NCBI RefSeq assembly: GCF_964355755.1
Contig: NC_092675.1
Coordinates: 26,514,412-26,578,411, forward strand
Direction: 5' to 3'
DNA: 64,000 bases
Source: Antedon mediterranea
Taxonomy: Eukaryota; Echinodermata; Crinoidea; Comatulida; Antedonidae
How positions within the stretch are numbered: the stretch's first letter is position 1; each line of letters opens with the position of its first letter. The position numbers were made by a program, and so were the translations under genes. Of this stretch, positions 60,605 to 64,000 are shown one piece after another. A model generated the notes under the pieces. That model ran no database searches. It was given only the letters and a program-made list of their open reading frames with translations, and was not told the origin of the DNA.

Positions 60605-61604
60605 GCGACTGCGTTATAGTTAGTGTCGTGAATACTATTAAGATGAATCTGTATACAGTAACTGGAGTATTTCCCCTGGTTCAGTCTTAAATAGTATTCC
60701 TGAAGGAGACCGACGATAGACAATGAAAGGAAAGAATGTAAAAAAAACGGCAGCTGACAAAGACAATAGAAATGAAATGAGAAAACAAAAGACGCTAACT
60801 CAAAGCAGAAAGGTAGAGTGTACACATGGCAGCCGGTGGGCTGTCAATCTGCCAGGTACTTTTTGAAACATTCTTGGGCCTAGCAAAACAGCAAAGAAAT
60901 TTCAGATTTGAACTATGAAAATGTACTTACTTTTCAAGATGGCCAATTAGATCTTGAACTCTTCTATCTAAATTAATTAGCTAGACATTTTTTCAGATTA
61001 AAAGCAACGTTATGTTTGTCCTTTATGTGTGCGTGTTCCGATCCTGATACCATAACAAATTAGTCGGCTGGGAAGGATTTCCGACTCTACATCAAAGCAA
61101 GTCACGATCGAAAACCATTATACGCCTAAAACTAAAATCTTTTTTTACTCCTGCTTGTTTTTCAGTTATTGGTTTTTTGTTATAAATAAATTGAACCGTT
61201 TTACAAACAATTGTAAATATAGGTTATAATATATATATTAATTCCCTATAACTTGTAAAATAGTAAAATAACATTGAAATAATTGCAATTTATGAATTAT
61301 TATTTTAACACAAATAAGCACGAGTTATGTTGAATAATTTGCATTATATCTTAATGCTAGTTTGTGTGGTTGGTGTGCAATCCAATTTATAAATAAACAT
61401 TTTATTTTACTGTGTTGTAATATTTGTATTAATGTTTAGTTTGAAATAAAACAAGAACATTTATACAAAAATGTTGATGGAAGTTTATTAATTAATGTTT
61501 GATACTGTAATGTAATACAGAGTGTCGCGGGATTCACTTATTTTTTTTATTATACAGAGAAAGACAGCTTTAAACAGCAACGGTTGACATCAAAATACAC
61601 ATGT

Positions 61605-61712
61605 AAAGCTCTATCTACAATATCAAACTAGTAGCAAATATGGTAGTGATATGTCCATAGGCACATCACATTTTTTTGTCACATAAAGTTTGATAGTGTA
61701 GACAGAGTTTTA
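61605..61712 (+). mobile_element. MITE family A, copy 5
   Basis: Ends TAAAGCTCTATCTACAATAT and ATAGTGTAGACAGAGTTTTA are inverted repeats; interior aaatatggtagtgatatg. Confidence 0.8.
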
Positions 61713-62026
61713 GATACATGGAAAGCAGAATAATACATTATAATACACTACTAACAAATGAATAAGAGGATACATGTATTTAGGCCTATCTATAAACTGT
61801 TTATTTAATTATGGCGGTGAATTGCATATTTAATGTGGTGTCCATAGATTGATTTTTAACAGAACATGTATATTTTCAGGAAAGTCGAAGTATTGGTAAC
61901 GTCAAAAAGCTGATTAAAATCTCGAGTTATCTGTATCTCCAATATGGGTCGAAATATTAAACAGCACGCCCTCTCTCGCTTTTTCCTTTTGCCAAGTTTT
62001 GTTAACGCAAAATACAGTTTGATGGT

Positions 62027-62421
62027 TTATTTTAAACACTGACATACTTGTTCAAATATTGTTTTCATATCTGGAGTGTTATTATCAGCAATTTTATATG
62101 ACACTATATTCTGCATTGCATATGGAAGATCACAGCCTTGTAATACAATCGGTAAAAGACAACTAAACCTGCGCCAAAGAGTCTCGAAAAAAGCTCTGTC
62201 AAGCAACCAAGAAGTTATTGAATCTTCGAGAAGGTCTATAGAAACTATAGCGATGACATAACTACTATTATATATTAAACTAGCGTAACTCCTGGTGATG
62301 TCTTCTCCTAAACGTTTATTTTGTTTCAGAGTACATATTCTAAAACCGTTTTTGGTAAGTCGGTGGAGTAACTCGTTACCAATGACGTCACCATCACCAA
62401 TTGATAACAAAAATGCATCAT
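62027..62421 (-). CDS. TIR exon (C-terminal, stop TAA)
   Basis: Acceptor tttcttcctag. Two bases complete the split Tyr codon, then DAFLLSIGDGDVIGNELL and onward; ends FEQVCQCLK. Confidence 0.85.
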
Positions 62422-63844
62422 CTAGGAAGAAAGTAAATTATTAATTTTAACAAGTCATCAATTTTAATTTTTCCTTAAATTACAAAACCATAAACCTAAT
62501 GCCTTTACTACTTACATCTTTTTGCTAAATTAATTGCAACAGAAGACTCGGTCGTTTGTGTTTCTTTGTCATGTGATTCGGCGTTCTAAAAATATAATCG
62601 TATTATTTATCATTTAATAATATCTATATCATTTGGTATAAAAATATGTACCTAACAATTTAGAAATAGACAAAACTGATGCACGGAACAGCCATCAATT
62701 CGAAGTTAATTGTACGCAGATGTTATTTTTATAGTCTTGTTTCTTTCCTTAAGTGCTTGAAATGGAAAGAAGAAATAACAATTTCAAGTGGTAAAAATCA
62801 ATCAAAGACAACCGGGAATAATTAGCGTTATTGTGACTGTTTAAGCGTGGTTCCCACTACCGACGCAATACAAGGACGTAACGCAACGCAAGTGAATTGA
62901 CCAATCACAAGCGATGTCTTATTCGCTTGTGATTGCTAACTGTCTATAACTTCGCTTGTCATTGGTTAAAACGCTTGAGTTGCGTTTACGTCCTTGCGTT
63001 AGGTTCTAGTGGGAACCAAGCTTTAGTGTCTGTTCCTTGGAATTTTACAGTTGTTTTACCCACTTCGAATACTTACCGATTCCAACATACATGTACAATT
63101 TATTCTACTGATTCTATTAGTTTTATTCACACACTTGGAGCAAAATGGCAGTAACGCTGCGTAACTCTTCTCTGGCAGACTCGATTCTGGTGGATGTGAT
63201 AGCCGTCTCTGAACGAGTTCTTGAGAAAGTATCAAATAATTGTCTGTACCGCTTGGGCAACTAGCAACAGCACTTAGTTGCGGCCTAGAATGTAAATTGT
63301 AATTATGTAAATGTTGATCTGTGTTTCCCTGGATAAGTGTACCTAATGTATCTTTTTCCGGAATGATATTTTCAGACTGCTGAGAACTATTTAGATTTTG
63401 TTTCTCCTCTTCTTTACATAAATATGATTCCGTTGTGTCATCGGATAAGTTAGCACTGCGATTTCCATTGAAGTATTTAAACTCGGTCCCAATTGATACA
63501 TCTTTTGATCTAGTCTTAAAATTTTGTCTCTGTAATTTGAAAGAAAATAAAATCAGAGTAGCATTGAGTTTATTAAAGGCACATGAGTTTTTAAATCATA
63601 ATTACATCAGTCTACAGAAAAACAACATAATAAACGAAATTCAGAAACATAATTTCATCACCCCAATATTAACGATTTGATTTGAATGTTAGACACACAC
63701 ATTACTTCTTTGCACGTATTTTAAGGAGATGAGTTTTTTGTTATTCGTAAATTTGTTACATACCTTTGAACTATTTTCTTCTATAATGTTAAATACTATA
63801 TCTTTTTTAAGGGACATCACATGTTCAAATGCACGGTTAGCAAC
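62027..63844 (-). CDS. TIR-domain protein, last four exons (5' end off the right edge)
   Basis: Join (minus): 63844-63764, 63529-63077, 62585-62516, 62421-62027. Intron phases 0, 0, 1; the frame is open through to TAA at 62029-62027. The visible 332 residues comprise a 27-residue helical-looking segment (AFEHVMSLKKDIVFNIIEEN), a long polar, probably disordered region (28-201), and a C-terminal TIR domain from Tyr202 (box 1 YDAFLLSIGDGD) to the end. The TIR core GFRICTLKQNKRLGEDI, SSYVIAIVSIDLL and LLPIVLQGC fits the fold. TIR domains mediate receptor/adaptor contacts in Toll/IL-1 signalling, or act as NAD hydrolases. Here the BB-loop has no Pro (QNKRLG) and the WxxxE glutamate position holds Arg277, so adaptor function is more likely than catalysis. 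No transmembrane segment is visible, which with the C-terminal TIR recalls TICAM-like adaptors; the assignment is tentative. Confidence 0.8.
62516..62585 (-). CDS. TIR-gene penultimate exon
   Basis: Acceptor atttttag; donor AGAT/gtaagt. Encodes NAESHDKETQTTESSVAINL then AKR, leading into the TIR domain. Confidence 0.75.
62842..63025 (+). mobile_element. MITE family B, copy 4 (intron of the TIR gene)
   Basis: Begins TTAAGCGTGGTTCCCACTAC and ends CTAGTGGGAACCAAGCTTTA; the centre gattgctaactgtctataac shows the uninterrupted family sequence. Confidence 0.8.
63077..63529 (-). CDS. TIR-gene linker exon, 151 codons
   Basis: Acceptor tttcaaattacag; donor TCG/gtaagt; phase 0 both sides. Polar, Ser/Asn/Gln-rich (EEEKQNLNSSQQSENIIPEK) with a late Cys cluster (FCSKCVNKTNRISRINCTCM). 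No domain recognised. Confidence 0.7.
63764..63844 (-). CDS. TIR-gene small upstream exon, 27 codons
   Basis: Acceptor gctttcgtag; donor AAG/gtatgt; phase 0 both sides. Encodes VANRAFEHVMSLKKDIVF then NIIEENSSK, likely helical; could be the end of a helical domain that starts beyond the window. Confidence 0.6.
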
Positions 63845-64000
63845 CTACGAAAGCAACCAAGTTCAATTACTGGTACAGTATAGCATTATCATTAAGACGA
63901 TCAGACACACGTGAGAACAAAATTAGGGATAATAAATAAATTAAAAGGAAACATTATACGGCTCTTTCCAACTTGTTTGCCGGATACAATATGTAAACAT

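Larger units (their letters stand above)
60229..62026. other. Convergent intergenic region, desaturase 3 / TIR gene
   Basis: The two genes end toward each other here. Contains the right CGACC-repeat arm and MITE A copy 5. Candidate AATAAA signals for the minus-strand gene are at 62031-62026 (overlapping its stop codon) and 61803-61798. No other gene is seen. Confidence 0.65.

Noticed and set aside
1-64000. CRISPR arrays, operons, bacterial promoters and terminators
   Set aside because: Gene structure is spliced and eukaryotic; the tandem repeats seen lack regular spacer architecture.

Overview
This is a eukaryotic, AT-rich nuclear genomic window. It holds multi-exon genes with GT-AG introns and no bacterial-style operons. 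The genes are typically animal. The dense TAGGCCTA-type palindromes, many foldback MITEs and tRNA-derived SINEs resemble marine deuterostome genomes; an echinoderm or close relative is my best inference (moderate to low confidence), since no species marker is present.

Layout. (1) About 0.1-22.1 kb, minus strand: a heparan sulfate N-deacetylase/N-sulfotransferase (NDST). Eight coding exons encode about 696 residues, from the start Met and type II membrane anchor to part of the sulfotransferase domain; the C-terminus lies beyond the left edge. One intron is 14.5 kb and full of MITEs, a LINE fragment and a Harbinger-like remnant. (2) About 22.1-36.9 kb: no recognised coding sequence; contains repeats and probably the NDST promoter and 5' UTR. 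(3) 36.9-60.2 kb, plus strand: three tandem acyl-CoA delta-9 desaturase (SCD-type) genes, each with five coding exons, identical intron positions and phases, and complete histidine boxes (316, 335 and 333 residues). Copies 2 and 3 are patchily near-identical, suggesting gene conversion. Copy 1 carries a 2.4 kb PIF/Harbinger-like element in intron 2. The 8.9 kb between copies 1 and 2 is repeat-dominated. (4) 62.0-63.9 kb, minus strand: the 3' part of a gene encoding a C-terminal TIR domain, whose 5' end lies beyond the right edge. Its TIR domain lacks the usual BB-loop proline and the glutamate position used by NAD-cleaving TIRs, which suggests an adaptor-like protein.

The three loci act in unrelated processes: heparan sulfate modification in the Golgi, fatty-acid desaturation in the ER, and probable innate signalling. 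There is no sign that they form one system. Most of the remaining DNA is transposable-element material, including several MITE families with TA target sites and similar TAAAGC ends. All exon boundaries were derived by hand from reading frame, splice consensus and family homology; no database search was run.
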